This document shows, in pieces, positions 1 through 11,100 of a stretch of DNA of 64,000 bases. The notes beneath the pieces are model-generated. The model was not told the origin of the DNA. It was given only the letters and a program-made list of their open reading frames with translations, and did not search any database. The translations under genes were made by a program, and so were the position numbers. Each line of letters begins with the position of its first letter. The stretch's first letter is position 1. The stretch comes from Urechis unicinctus (lineage: Eukaryota > Annelida > Polychaeta > Xenopneusta > Urechidae): the NCBI GenBank assembly GCA_034190875.2, contig CM067356.1, positions 53,652,602 through 53,716,601 of the forward strand, written 5' to 3'.

Positions 1-357
1 TCAAAGCGACGATATGAACACATTATCGATGACTCGATGCCCAATATAATGAAAAGATTGCAATCTCCGACAAAATGCATCTTTAAAATATAGTTGTTAA
101 GATAACAATCCGCAAATCTCTTCATTCACATTTTCAAGTTCTTATTGATCTTCTCTTCAAGACACTTACATTTTGAGATAATGTTTTGGAAAACAATTCT
201 CATCATGTGAAACAACTGTCAATCTAATAATCTCTCACGTAGTCTTGTCAATGTATCATTCAGCTACAAATATGTCAAATATCTGTTATTAATGTTCTCC
301 TTGTACATTGCCAATTTTCATGTTTCTGATTGCAATAATAAAAATACCCAGGCTGTT

Positions 358-495
358 CCATTGTCTTGGCTATCTAGGCTGGTCCATTGTCTTGGCTATC
401 TAGGCTGGTCCATTGTCTTGGCTATCTAGGCTGGTCCATTGTCTTGGCTATCTAGGCTGGTCCATTGTCTTGGCTATCTAGGCTGGTCCATTGGA
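358..495. repeat. 26-bp minisatellite, about 5 copies
   Basis: A unit beginning CCATTGTCTTGGC and ending GGCTGGT repeats at 358, 384, 410, 436 and 462, with a partial copy at 488. Copies are essentially identical, so the array is young. The open frame across it is a by-product of the repeat. The preceding 357 bases hold nothing I recognise. Confidence 0.95.
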
Positions 496-1107
496 CCCAA
501 TGAAGACGTTGTGGGTCATTTACATCATGATGTATTCTTAACAAACCAGCTCATGCATGTCAGTCCAACATCAGAATCTAACTTACTAATCTGCTTGGTA
601 CATACAAACAAGAAGAGTCCCATCTAAGTGATTGTATTGATTTTGGTAATGTCAGGAGCAGGTATTAACACACTAAACAAGGCCAAGGAGCAGGCATCAT
701 ATTATGTTGTACCTTATCATTAAGTTATGAATGAGGGTAACTACTCTCATGTCATTCATCATCATTTTCATTGTCTGCCACTTCATTAGTCCAAGCGAAC
801 ACATTCAGATTCGGGCAGGTTCATGAAGTTGTGCATTTGCTTCAGCGTTATCTCAGATGCTGTACAATATGTCATGCATTTTATCACAGCGTCTGACCTG
901 AGGCTGCTCATTCGGTCACGACTTTTATTCAGAACGTCATATCACAGGCTGTTCTTTATAACATGCATTTTGTCATATCATCTGATTAGAAACCATTCAA
1001 AATGCAATACGTCGATCACAGCGTCGTACGTGGGGCAGTTCTTCCTGCCATGTGTTGTATGCAGCTTCTTAACAAACGCTGTTCTTTATGGCAGGATTTG
1101 ACAAGAG
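496..1107. other. Intergenic, nothing recognised
   Basis: No coding similarity, RNA gene or structured repeat seen. Short open frames here have no family features. Confidence 0.6.
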
Positions 1108-1600
1108 AGTCAGTGAAACCGCCCTCTACACCACTACCTCTCAAACCACCCTCTACACCACTAACACTCAAACCACCCTCTACACCACTAACACTCAAAC
1201 CGCCCTCTACACCACTAACACTCAAACCGCCCTCTACACCACTAACACTCAAACCGCCCTCTACACCACTAACACTCAAACCGCCCTCTACACCACTAAC
1301 ACTCAAACCGCCCTACACCACTAACACTCACTCAAACCGCCCTCTACACCACTAACACTCAAACCGCCCTCTACACCACTAACACTCAAACCGCCCTCTA
1401 CACCACTAACAAACTCAAAACCGCCCTCACACCACTAACACTCAAACCGCCCTCTACACCACTAACACTCAAACCGCCCTCTACACCACTAACACTCAAA
1501 CCGCCCTCTACACCACTAACACTCAAACCGCCCTCTACACCACTAACATTCAAACCGACTAGCCCTCTACACCACTAACTCTCAAGCTGCCCTCTGCACC
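1108..1600. repeat. 27-bp minisatellite, about 17 copies
   Basis: The unit CTCAAACCGCCCTC followed by TACACCACTAACA is repeated head to tail with a few indels (near 1310-1330 and 1411-1430). Because 27 is a multiple of three, several frames stay open and read as Pro/Thr/Leu-rich or Gly/Val/Ser-rich nine-residue repeats. There is no flanking coding signal, so I treat these as repeat-derived frames and not a protein. Confidence 0.95.
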
Positions 1601-2230
1601 CCTTACACTCTACACCACTCATACAATCCACCATATTAATCGATCAATCAATCAATCAGCCGACAATACTAATACTGCACCCACTGCACAACAACAACAC
1701 GCATGCAACAATTCTTACACGACATGCAAAATACATCACAGAAACTGCAGTCTGGTTTTTGATTCCCATCGATTCCATCCATACCTCAATGTAAAAATGA
1801 ACTGATTTTCAAACTACCCTGAATACTCACACTTATTGTGACCAAGGATTATTCTATGTCCTTGACGTGACATGATTGGATTTTATGATTGGTTAATTTT
1901 ACATATAAATAGCGAATATACTTACAGGAAATTGTCGTTGGGTGACCTCAAAAGGTATGCTAATATCACAGCCCTCAATCACTGCCAGACCCTCATACAT
2001 TTCACAAGACTCTCCGGACCTCTAAATTCACGTCATATACACTAATCCCTTTGAAACAAACAGAACTTATTTCGTTCTAGCCATAGCCCTCACACAATTA
2101 ACATTCCAAGCTATCAACTTCAAACCCCTTTAACTCCCGAAACGTATCAGAATTACAGGTAATTAACACCAGGCCCTTTGATCTCAACTTTAAACCTTAT
2201 CAATATTCAACCTTAATCCCTTTCATGTTT
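1601..2230. other. Intergenic; weak promoter-like patch at 1875-1912
   Basis: AT-rich unique-looking sequence. Two ATTGG boxes (inverted CCAAT) lie about 20-35 bases before a TATAAATAG at 1906-1914. This resembles a core promoter, but nothing downstream looks like a gene, so it may be chance or a relic LTR. Confidence 0.3.
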
Positions 2231-2237
2231 AGTTAGT

Positions 2238-2464
2238 AATTGTGGCAATGTCCAGTGCGGGCAGATGCCAGTGGACATCCAATCAGAATGCGCCACCTAT
2301 GTCCAGCCCACATTTTGCCCTATAAATACAACGACAAACCTCATATATCAGACTTGGAAATATATATCGTACACATCTACAACTTCGAACCTCTCAACAT
2401 CACAGTTGTAGTAAAGACCATCCAAACATCCTCAGAGCGTGCCGATCTACAACTTCGTAAATAA
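2238..2464 (+). promoter_or_regulatory. CCAAT + TATA promoter-like segment with nearby AATAAA; possible LTR relic
   Basis: A CCAAT box in TCCAATCAG lies near 2278. A TATA box in CCTATAAATAC lies near 2320, about 40 bases downstream. An AATAAA lies near 2459, only about 140 bases after the TATA box. A promoter followed so closely by a polyadenylation signal, with no reading frame between, is the arrangement of the U3-R part of an LTR. I could not find a matching second LTR or target-site duplication, so the LTR reading is inference. Confidence 0.35.
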
Positions 2465-3925
2465 AGGATTACATCTACATTTCGCCGAATCAATTACTCG
2501 CTACACCTCTCGCAAGCCATCGTCGAATCCCCGACGGTCACACTAACCATTGAATTGCATTTGTTACACTTTAACGCGAACAAAACGCAAGCTGTAGACT
2601 ACTTAAGCGCCATTTTTTTCACTAACAAGTTAAAATATATATGTAGTGATCAACAAAATAATCACGTTCTCATTGCGTGTTAAATTAACCGAAGAATGTC
2701 TTCGAATTTTGAATCAGTTCAAGGGGAAACCAACTAACAGATTTCGAACTTTTCGCGTGCACGAATATTGGTGATCGCACATGCGCCAACCTGGGCGCTG
2801 TCAGCTTGGTGAGAACACTTTCAACATTTCGACCAACTGAACAGTTCACCGTTGAAATTCCAAGAGTGCATTAAATGATGAATAGCATAGAATAAATTAT
2901 CAAAGCAAGTGCAATTTTTAGGGCACATTTACGATGAATGTAAGAAGAACATTGTCAATGAAATAATTGGAGATAATTTGCTTTTAGTGAAGGAAAATTA
3001 AACAAATGTACTTATATTCACCATTATTCATACGTTTCAACCTCTCAACATAGAAATGTGCTGCTCAGACAGTTAATAATGTTTACACTGCTTGCTATTT
3101 AAGCGCATTAATTTGTGCAAAGACGTGTAACATTACGAAAAAGTAATAGGAAAAGGACTATGATAGTGCTGACACATCAATATGCCACTGGAACGGTTAC
3201 AATCCGCGATGCATGAAATGGTAGAAACATTACTGTATATGTATGACTGACGGGGTCGCAAAACATATACATAATATAGTATGTTTAATCGTAGGATAAT
3301 ACACGCACATATGCCCATATCCATACCCGGTCAGACACACTTTCGGTTAACGATTGTGGGCATATTAAGACTCGAGTGCTTGTGGTGTTATAAGTCTACT
3401 TGCTTTTTGTGTTAGCATTACGTTCTTACAATGTTGAGAACGGCATTCTGAGCGATTCCCAAGCGAGATTACGATGTCTAGATTGCTCCTCACGAAGGAA
3501 AGCTTCGTTAGCAGGGATGTGCCGCCAATATGGGCCGTTGTTTTTTGGCATTTTTGAATACGATGGGTCCGTATGTAAGACTGCCAGGTGTACCAATGGC
3601 CGGTTATACGAATGGGTCGGATTTTTGTATTTCTTAAACAGTCAAGTAGATAAATTGTCCAGTCAGTGGAAGACATAGTCAAACATTCTTCGTCGATCAG
3701 AGCGTCCGCGCCGTTTACCACTCTCGATATTTCATCAAAGATCTTGTTTTAATAAGATACCCGACTCGGCAGCTCGACCGAAAAATTCCGTGACACCGCG
3801 TAGGCAGCGCCCCCTACTTTTGTGGAAGTTACTCGACGCGCAGCAGCCAACCAACTTCGTTATGACTTGCGAGTATGTCTGACTAGAAGTCAGACACAAA
3901 TGGGCATTTCTGCGCTGCAATAAAC
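2465..3925. other. Intergenic, no supported gene
   Basis: No domain or repeat structure recognised. The 20-base stretch starting TAAGACTCGAGTGC at 3366 recurs near 43103 and 51951 in TRAF4 intron 1, so this block contains at least a fragment of a dispersed repeat. Confidence 0.5.
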
Positions 3926-4290
3926 TGTTTGAATTGACAAAAGCCTTTCCACCCAGGAAGTGAATGTTCTAGCTTATGTCTCTGGCTATATTGCCCGGAA
4001 ATTAGGTTGTGTGCAATATGCAGAAACAAAATTTCTGTAGTCAATGATATACATAACCAGAAGAATTACCGAAGTGCAAAGGAAGGGCTCGTTGTCCCAA
4101 GCAAATCACTAGTAGATGCATTATGCAAACTTAAGGAACATTGCCGCAAATTCATTGACACAGTATTATACAGTAAGCAAATGAAAGCCAGAGTTGTAAG
4201 CATTCTAGCTAATGAGGTCACATTAGAGAAACTTCAATGTGAATCATGCAGGTGTCATGTTTCTGTAATATATATTATGGTGAACATCAG
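3926..4290 (+). pseudogene. P-element/THAP9-like transposase C-terminal fragment, frameshifted
   Basis: The plus strand encodes EVNVLAYVSGYIARKLG (3957-4007) and then, after a one-base frame change near 4005, CAICRNKI, GLVVPSKSLVDALCKLKEHCRKF and finally LQCESCRCH near 4230-4258. The order 'LAYVxGYIARKL, then CxxC, then GLxxPS, then a basic helix with ExxFR/CRKF, then C..C.CH' is what I know from C-terminal parts of P-element/THAP9-type transposases. There is no start, no THAP domain and no catalytic core nearby, and both a stop and a frameshift interrupt it. It is therefore a dead fragment. A different DDE family with a similar C-terminal zinc knuckle is possible. Confidence 0.55.
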
Positions 4291-4574
4291 GTTGCATCAT
4301 TCCCTGAGAGAGGCTAACTTTAAGTTAAGGGACCATAAGGAGACATTGACATTTTCCCACACGTGAAAATTTTTGCTCTTATTGGTTTTAAGTGCTGTTG
4401 GATGTGTAGATTTCCGAAAAATCAAATATTGATATTTGTTTACTTAGTTCATTGAAATCCCTCTATGGCAGATGTACAAGGATCATTCTTTCATTAATCC
4501 ATACCAGTATATAGGACTACTGTACCTTAGATTGTAGTGGTGGGGGGAGCTTGTCGAACAAAGGTGTCCCTGGA

Positions 4575-4780
4575 TATACTGTTAGAATGGTTGGTTGCAT
4601 GGTACTCCAATCAGTCTGGCTGATTTGGTGAGCTTAATGGTATATGGATGAATTGAGCTCTGGTTGTGTTCAGTGTAGTTTTAGTGTGCTTGTTGTTAAT
4701 CTTCTAATATATGCTGATGATCTCATTTCATTTGTGGTTGTTCTGAGTAAGCTATTAAGACTGAGAGTTTTAGTTGTGAT
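4575..4780 (+). pseudogene. Degenerate non-LTR reverse transcriptase fragment
   Basis: The plus strand reads EWLVAWYSNQSG near 4587-4623. After a frame change it reads YMDELSSG and then VNLLIYADDLISF, followed by LSKLL near 4746-4760. In Jockey/RTE-type reverse transcriptases the order WYS, YMDxLS, VNHLxYADDxxxxSPS, LxxLL is typical, and YADD is the catalytic motif. The stretch between YMDEL and YADD is shortened and frames are broken, so it is a relic. It abuts the (TA)n tract at 4790. Confidence 0.55.
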
Positions 4781-4787
4781 GACCTTA

Positions 4788-4789
<2 letters not shown>

Positions 4790-4873
<84 letters not shown>
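4790..4873. repeat. (TA)n microsatellite, about 42 copies
   Basis: Uninterrupted TA dinucleotides. The Ile-Tyr open frames on both strands arise from this. Confidence 0.98.
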
Positions 4874-4877
<4 letters not shown>

Positions 4878-4880
4878 CTA

Positions 4881-4958
4881 TGATGCAGCATGAATTTAAT
4901 CATCATTAACTCTCTCGCTCTCTTTGTTTTTCTGAATACTCAGATATATATATATATA

Positions 4959-5030
<72 letters not shown>

Positions 5031-5100
5031 TCTGAGACAGAAATACAGAAATACAAAAGAGAGCGAGAGAGTTAATGATGATTAAATTCATGCTGCATCA
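4881..5100. repeat. Inverted repeat with a (TA)n core (long hairpin)
   Basis: The left arm (4881-4945) starts TGATGCAGCATGAATTT. The right arm (5029-5100) ends with its reverse complement. The outer 45 bases match perfectly and the inner 20 diverge. Between them lie about 80 bases of TA repeats, themselves self-complementary, so the whole 220 bases can fold into one stem. It may be a small MITE expanded by microsatellite growth, or a cruciform-forming site. Confidence 0.85.
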
Positions 5101-6240
5101 ATGTTTTTAATATATGCTATGTCCTGAAATAATTCATTGTTATATTGCTATTCAAAATAAGCAAGAATTCATGTTACAGTACTACATAATAAAATCATAC
5201 GTCTGCACAGGGCCCGGGGGCGTGGGGGGGGGGGGGCGGTGGTTCTCTCTATGGAAAAGGGTAGGGGTGAGCCGCCATGGGAATCAAAAACCGGACCATA
5301 TCTATACCAAGCCAATTTGAGAAAAGGGAACCATTTACATACCAAATCCTCTGAAAAAAGACCCATTCATATACATTTTTTTTTAAAAGGGTCACCAATA
5401 CATATACCATAATTAATTATCCCAAATCATATCTAGACCACCTCGAGGAGCTACAAGGGACCCATCCATATACCAAACTAACGATTCAGAATGAAAAAGT
5501 ACGTTGATTAAGCTTCGCAACTTTGCTGATAGTGTGGTCAGTCCCAACGATGGTTGAAGGGCTATATTTCGCACCTAGAATGTAACATATATCAAGAGCC
5601 TTTTCCAAAAAACTTACCACCACTTGACGCTATTAACGGCAAGTTAGTTAATGTAAAGAAAGAGCGAACGTCTAACCCGCCACTTAAATAAACTAAACAG
5701 ATGTTGCTGTGTTTTGACTTTTTACCGCTTCCCAAATTGATCGCGGGGTCCGTAAAACACTCATTGCATTCTATAACTCCATCACGTGTATGTTTGGTTG
5801 GTAGTTGTCTGAATCGCTAAAAATATTAGCGTTGTTTCGCGTACGTCTACGCAGACGTCCCTAAGTAATGTGGTTATTCTTAGCATGAGTCGTCGTCTTT
5901 CTGGGGGTGAAATCCCCCGCGAAAAGGGATAAAATCGTTCCGTAAAACATCATTGCATTCTATAACTCCATCACTGGTGTATGTTTGGCGGCCATCTATA
6001 AATAGACAGAGTCGTCGATGCTCTGGTTCGTTTTCGTTTTTCGTTTATCAAAACCAAGAACAAAAAACGAAAAACAAGGGCTAAACCGTAAACCGTTTTT
6101 CATGTGCGACAACGAAAGACGGATAACACCAAACCGATTCGTTTTTCGTTTCTCGTTTGATCAAACGGAAAACGAGTGGCGCTGCAGTCGGTGGTGTTTG
6201 TACTGATACAAGCGGCTGGATATGTTGGTTGGTATCCGAA
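5101..6240. other. Intergenic with degenerate repeats
   Basis: A poly-G run sits at 5215-5236. A block at 5250-5480 reads like a series of decayed units built on 'GGGxxCCATxxATATACCAA'. A direct repeat of about 50 bases (GTAAAACA.CATTGCATTC onward) occurs at 5750-5803 and again at 5942-5990, 189 bases apart. At 6025-6180 CGTTTTTCGTTT motifs occur in both orientations. No gene seen. Confidence 0.55.
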
Positions 6241-6244
6241 AATG

Positions 6245-6484
6245 GTGGGGGTGGGGGGCAATAGGCTTTATCTCGGGTAGGGGTGTGCCGCGGGACCTCG
6301 AAAACCCGTACCCGTCGTACAAGGAGGAAATGGAAAAAAAGCGTAGCCCGTCGTGCAAGGCATAATGCGAATGTAAAACCCGTCGAACAAGGTCAAAAAT
6401 GGCAAAAAACCCTGTCATGCTAGGTATTATGTAGCCGCGCACGACGGTAATATAAATATATGTTAATAAACGTCGTGCACGGCT
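6245..6484 (+). repeat. Dispersed repeat with internal CCCGTCGTACAAGG units
   Basis: From 6290 the motif CCCGTCGTACAAGG recurs about every 30-40 bases with variants. It is followed by a stem-loop at 6432-6484 whose arms AGCCGCGCACGACG and CGTCGTGCACGGCT pair with one mismatch. The same elements occur inverted at 19300-19505, and the stem-loop arm again at 19008. This is a repeat family with at least two copies here. Confidence 0.8.
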
Positions 6485-6565
6485 AGGTATTATGCAAACG
6501 TATAACCCGGTCGTACGTCGTAAGCAGAATTAAATTGTCCGACAAATCTCCGAATCTGATCAGCC

Positions 6566-6567
6566 GA

Positions 6568-6656
<89 letters not shown>

Positions 6657-6698
6657 AAATATATATATATATATATATATATCTATTCATATATATAT

Positions 6699-6732
<34 letters not shown>

Positions 6733-6900
6733 CATATATATATGTATATATAGAGATATATGCATAAATGTATATATGTTCATATATATGCATACATATA
6801 TCTAAATATACATGTATATACATATAAATATATATATATATATTTATGGATACATATATTTATATTTATATAAATATTCAAATTCATGTATAGGTTTATA
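6566..6900. repeat. (TA)n-rich low-complexity tract
   Basis: Pure TA from about 6570 to 6651, then interrupted ATAC/ATAT sequence to about 6900. The Ile/Tyr-rich frames on both strands are repeat products. A short (TG)n run follows at 7056-7082. Confidence 0.95.
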
Positions 6901-7244
6901 TCTATATATATTTGGACGTCCCCCGGTCAATCAAAGAGCAGACGAGCCGCGATCTATCGATAACTATAATTACATACAATGGCGGCTTGGAAACTTGGAA
7001 TCGGAAACCAAAACCCTGTTTATATGCGATTATTCATGCGTGTGCGTGCCAGCTTGTGTGTGTGTGTGTGTGTTTGTGTGTGTACATGTATATTTAGATA
7101 TATGTATGTATATATGTGAACATATATACATTTTTGCATACATCTCTATATATACATATGTATATATAAATATATTAATGATGCACAACAATGGCTTATA
7201 TAATATGGAATAGATAATAGAAAAAAACATGTTTGCAATGGGAA

Positions 7245-7250
7245 TTTATT
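7245..7250 (-). terminator. Candidate poly(A) signal of TMCO6 (distal)
   Basis: TTTATT on the plus strand is AATAAA on the minus strand, about 920 bases beyond the TMCO6 stop. A second AATAAA lies at 7556-7551, about 610 bases beyond the stop. Either could end the transcript; RNA data would decide. Confidence 0.4.
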
Positions 7251-7985
7251 TTGCAACCTTGAAATGTTTAAAACAAAAGAAAATGTACACAAAAGTTATA
7301 CTACCAAACAGAATGTACAACTGAATGGTTGAAAACATACACAACCCAGCTCTCAAATACTTCCATCTTTTGGCCATCAGAAAGTCAACTTGGCACGTCA
7401 ATGACAATATCCTATGTTTAACATAGTACACAAAAATGCAATAAAATTCCCTGCAATAATCTGCTGCTTAATGCACTATATTTCAAAGCATGTCCTTTCA
7501 TTTCAGGACACAAGTTGGCAAAAAGTCTATATAAGCACTCTAGGTAAACATTTATTGTTATGGCAGTAAAGAAATATATACAATTTAAACACATATATGT
7601 CACATACTAAATACTGTTCAACACCAATGTATTTTGAACAATCAATTACTTGCTCTAAAACTAAATGATCAACTTTTACGATATTAAGCGGCTTACACAT
7701 TGGCAACATCAAGACAACATTCAAACACACAGTGAATGTGACAAGGGGAGACACAGTGGAGGGAGGCATGATACAGTTAGCCCTTAATGAGATGCTTGCT
7801 GCCTCGGTCAAAGTCATGACATCATCTTCAAGGAGTCTGCAACAATGTGGCAATACTCAAACTATATTTGTCATGAGCATATCGGTAAGTCAACAGACAA
7901 CAATTTGGTCTTGTAATATCTATTATAAGGATTGAATAGCATTTGTCCAACATCCTAACAGATCAATTCCGCCTCCTTTAATGAC

Positions 7986-8040
7986 CCTCCTCCCTAGCTG
8001 CTAATATAGAGAGACTATAAATTTGGTTCTAGGGAGGAGG
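7986..8040. other. 12-bp perfect stem-loop in putative TMCO6 3' UTR
   Basis: CCTCCTCCCTAG at 7986-7997 pairs exactly with CTAGGGAGGAGG at 8029-8040 across a 31-base AT-rich loop. It lies about 130 bases after the TMCO6 stop codon, so it would be in the 3' UTR if the transcript runs to either AATAAA. Confidence 0.6.
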
Positions 8041-8165
8041 TGTCTTTTATGACGAGCACCACATGACGGGTGAACCTAGCAAGTGGCACTGGGTCCAACA
8101 TGATACCGTTGATCGTCTGGTTCCAGGCTCAAAGCACGGGACAGTCCATCCCCGAGTCATTCACA

Positions 8166-11100
8166 TCATTTGATTATCACCCATAATGACATTATCCTCA
8201 CCTTTCCCTCGCGATAGAAGAAAGCATCAAGAACTTCGTTGGCTCTTTCCCTCACAGCGTCGTTGGCATGGTACTCTAATGCCTCCAGTCCCTTCAGACC
8301 ACCATTCTCTTCAAACACATGCAGACCCTACACACACAATAGAAACGAGATGTAAGAGCCACCTGAGGAATACAGAATAGAAACAGATGTAAGAGCCACC
8401 TGAGGAATACAGAATAGAAACGAGATGTAAGAGCCACCTGAGGAATACAGAATAGAAACAGATGTAAGAGCCACCTGAGGAATACAGAATAGAAACGAGA
8501 TGTAAGAGCCACCTGAGGAATACAGAATAGAAACAGATGAATGAGCCACCTTAGGAAGAGCCACCTGAGGAATACACAATAGAAACAGATGTAAGAGCCA
8601 CCTGAGGAATACAGAATAGAAATGAGATGTAAGAGCCACCTGAGGAATACAGAATAGAAACGAGATGTAAGAGCCACCTGAGGAATGCAGAATAGAAACA
8701 AGATCTAAGAGCCACCTGAGGAATACAGAATAGAAATGAGATGTAAGAGCCACCTGAGGAATACAGAATTGAAAGATTAAATCATAAAGATTCAAATGGT
8801 GAGATTTTCAATTATAACTCGGGAGCATTACTTGGGGCAGGTAGCTCACATTATAAGAAACTGGTAATAAGTAGTTAACAAACAGAGAGACAGCCTGATG
8901 ACACACACATACAGATAGATGCTGAGGTGAAGGTATATGTTTAGCTGAACAACTAAAAATGTGCAATCAGATTATTCCCCAATGGATTTCCATTGATTTC
9001 TCTAATGATTTCGAGGTTGAAAGTCATCCTGAGCTGATGTTAAGTTTGCAAGGAGCCATCAATATGGGATAGGTCTATGAGAATCTTGGGACATACAGGT
9101 TAGAAAACTTCAGTGATTTACCCCTGAATAAACATTGTACAAGATCTTATATCCCCCACCCCCCCCCCCCCCAAAAAAAAAAATCAAATCATAAAAGGGT
9201 AATGTTGGGATGGCAAGAAGCCATCAACATCAGAGGGGTCCCTGTGTAATATGGGGCAGCTATCGTGCTTTATTCGGAAACTTGCGATCAAATAAGAACA
9301 AGAGATGTTTTGTTTTTCCCTATTAACTCAGGGGTCAGAGGTCATTTGGACTGATTATTGGCTTGCAAGAAGCCATTCACTTTACAAGAGGTGCTTGAGT
9401 TATTTAAGGATGGTAGCTCCCTTAATAATAAAACATACCACCCAAAGTGTTTGATGGGGCAATAGGATGCCAGAGCATTGGTATGTGATAAGCTCTGCAA
9501 TAACATATGATATCCTACCACAAACAAACAACAGCAAAATAAAATGAAAACTCATACACAAATAAAAAGTGCAATAAGTCTTGAAAAAATGTTCCTCACC
9601 ATACATAAACACCACTCGTATAAGTTCAGCACTTATCGACAAAAACAACACATTACCTCATCTGTGTTCCGCAGCATGAGATCGGTAAATGCCAAGGCCA
9701 GAATAGCGTTATCAGACTCCGCCCCCTGTAGGAGGGGTATCATCTTCTGTACCGCCCCACTCTCCAGCAGATTGAGACAAAAGTCACGCCCCTGACTGGC
9801 AATGTTACACAGGCAGTATGCCACCTGCAAAACCACAGTGAAAATGTGAAATATTGAAAAAACACTGACGATAATAGTAGGCTTCCTGAACCATCATTGG
9901 TGGCTGGCTGGTGGAGATGGCAAACAGCAGCAGTCCATTTTTCACATCCAAGTTTGTATAGCATGCTCTCAAAATTACCACTAGAGGGATGTGGAGAAGT
10001 GAACACATGTATGTGAAAAAGGATAAGTAAGAAAGTAATGGTTTGCTCCTAAAGTCTTGTCAACATCAGACAGTCAAAGTTCAATCACCAGGAGTGATAA
10101 AGGGCTGTGACTGAATGACAGGTTAGGGCATAATCTCCTTCAAATATACTGAATCAGTTTGTAAGGGCCCAGTAAGACTAACTTTCTTCAATGGAGATGA
10201 TAATAATTATAGTTACTATGGAGATGTTAAAGCTGGTACAGAGTTAATACGACTAATACTACCTATCATGGGGCTAATACTGTATCACATGGGCTGATAA
10301 AGCTGATAATCTATCACATGGGCTGATAAAGCTGATACTGTATCACATGGGCTGATAAAGCTGGTACTGTCTCACATGGGCTGATAAAGCTGATACTGTA
10401 TCACATGGGCTGATAAAGCTGGTACTGTCTCATATGGGCTGATAAAGCTGATAATCTATCACATGGGCTGATAAAGCTGGTACTGTCTCATATGGGCTGA
10501 TAAAGCTGATAATCTATCACATGGGCTGATAAAGCTGGTACTGTATCATATGGGCTGATAAAGCTGATAATCTATCACATGGGCTGATAAAGCTGATACT
10601 GTCTCACATGGGCTGATAAAGCTGGTACGGTATTATATGGGCTGATAAAGCTGATACTGTATCACATGGGCTGATAAAGCTGATACTGTATCACATGGGC
10701 TGATAAAGCTGATACTGTATCACATGGGCTGATAAAGCTGATACTGTATCATATGGGCTGATAAAGCTGATAATCTATCACATGGGCTGATAAAGCTGAT
10801 ACTGTATCACATGGGCTGATAAAGCTGGTACTGTATCACATAGGTTGATAAAGCTGATACTGTCTCACATGGGCTGATAAAGCTGATACTGTATCACATG
10901 GGCTGATAAAGCTGGTACTGTCTTACAACCTTGCGTTGACACGGTTAACGCTCACCTCGTGTTTGATGTCAAAGGTTGAGGTGGTGAGAATTGCCAACAT
11001 AGGTTCCAGCAGGTTTCCATCTAACACCTGCTGACTGGCTGTAGTACAGCCTGATACCCAGCACACATACACAACATCCTCTAATGACAACTCCGCCCAT

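Noticed and set aside
1002..1355. 117-residue Pro/Thr/Leu repeat frame and overlapping frames on both strands
   Set aside because: Produced by a 27-bp minisatellite whose length is a multiple of three; no start context, splice sites or domain.
3365..3721. 118-residue minus-strand frame
   Set aside because: No family features, and it overlaps a dispersed repeat motif at 3366.
4644..5091. Ile-Tyr repeat proteins on both strands
   Set aside because: Translations of (TA)n. Same for those at 6490-6783, 39683-40066, 43888-44340, 48496-48837 and 63348-63656. Only the YADD-bearing lead-in at 4640-4770 was kept, as an RT relic.
8294..8795. 135- and 155-residue minus-strand frames with FCIPQVALTS repeats
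   Set aside because: They lie in the 75-bp higher-order minisatellite of TMCO6 intron 11.
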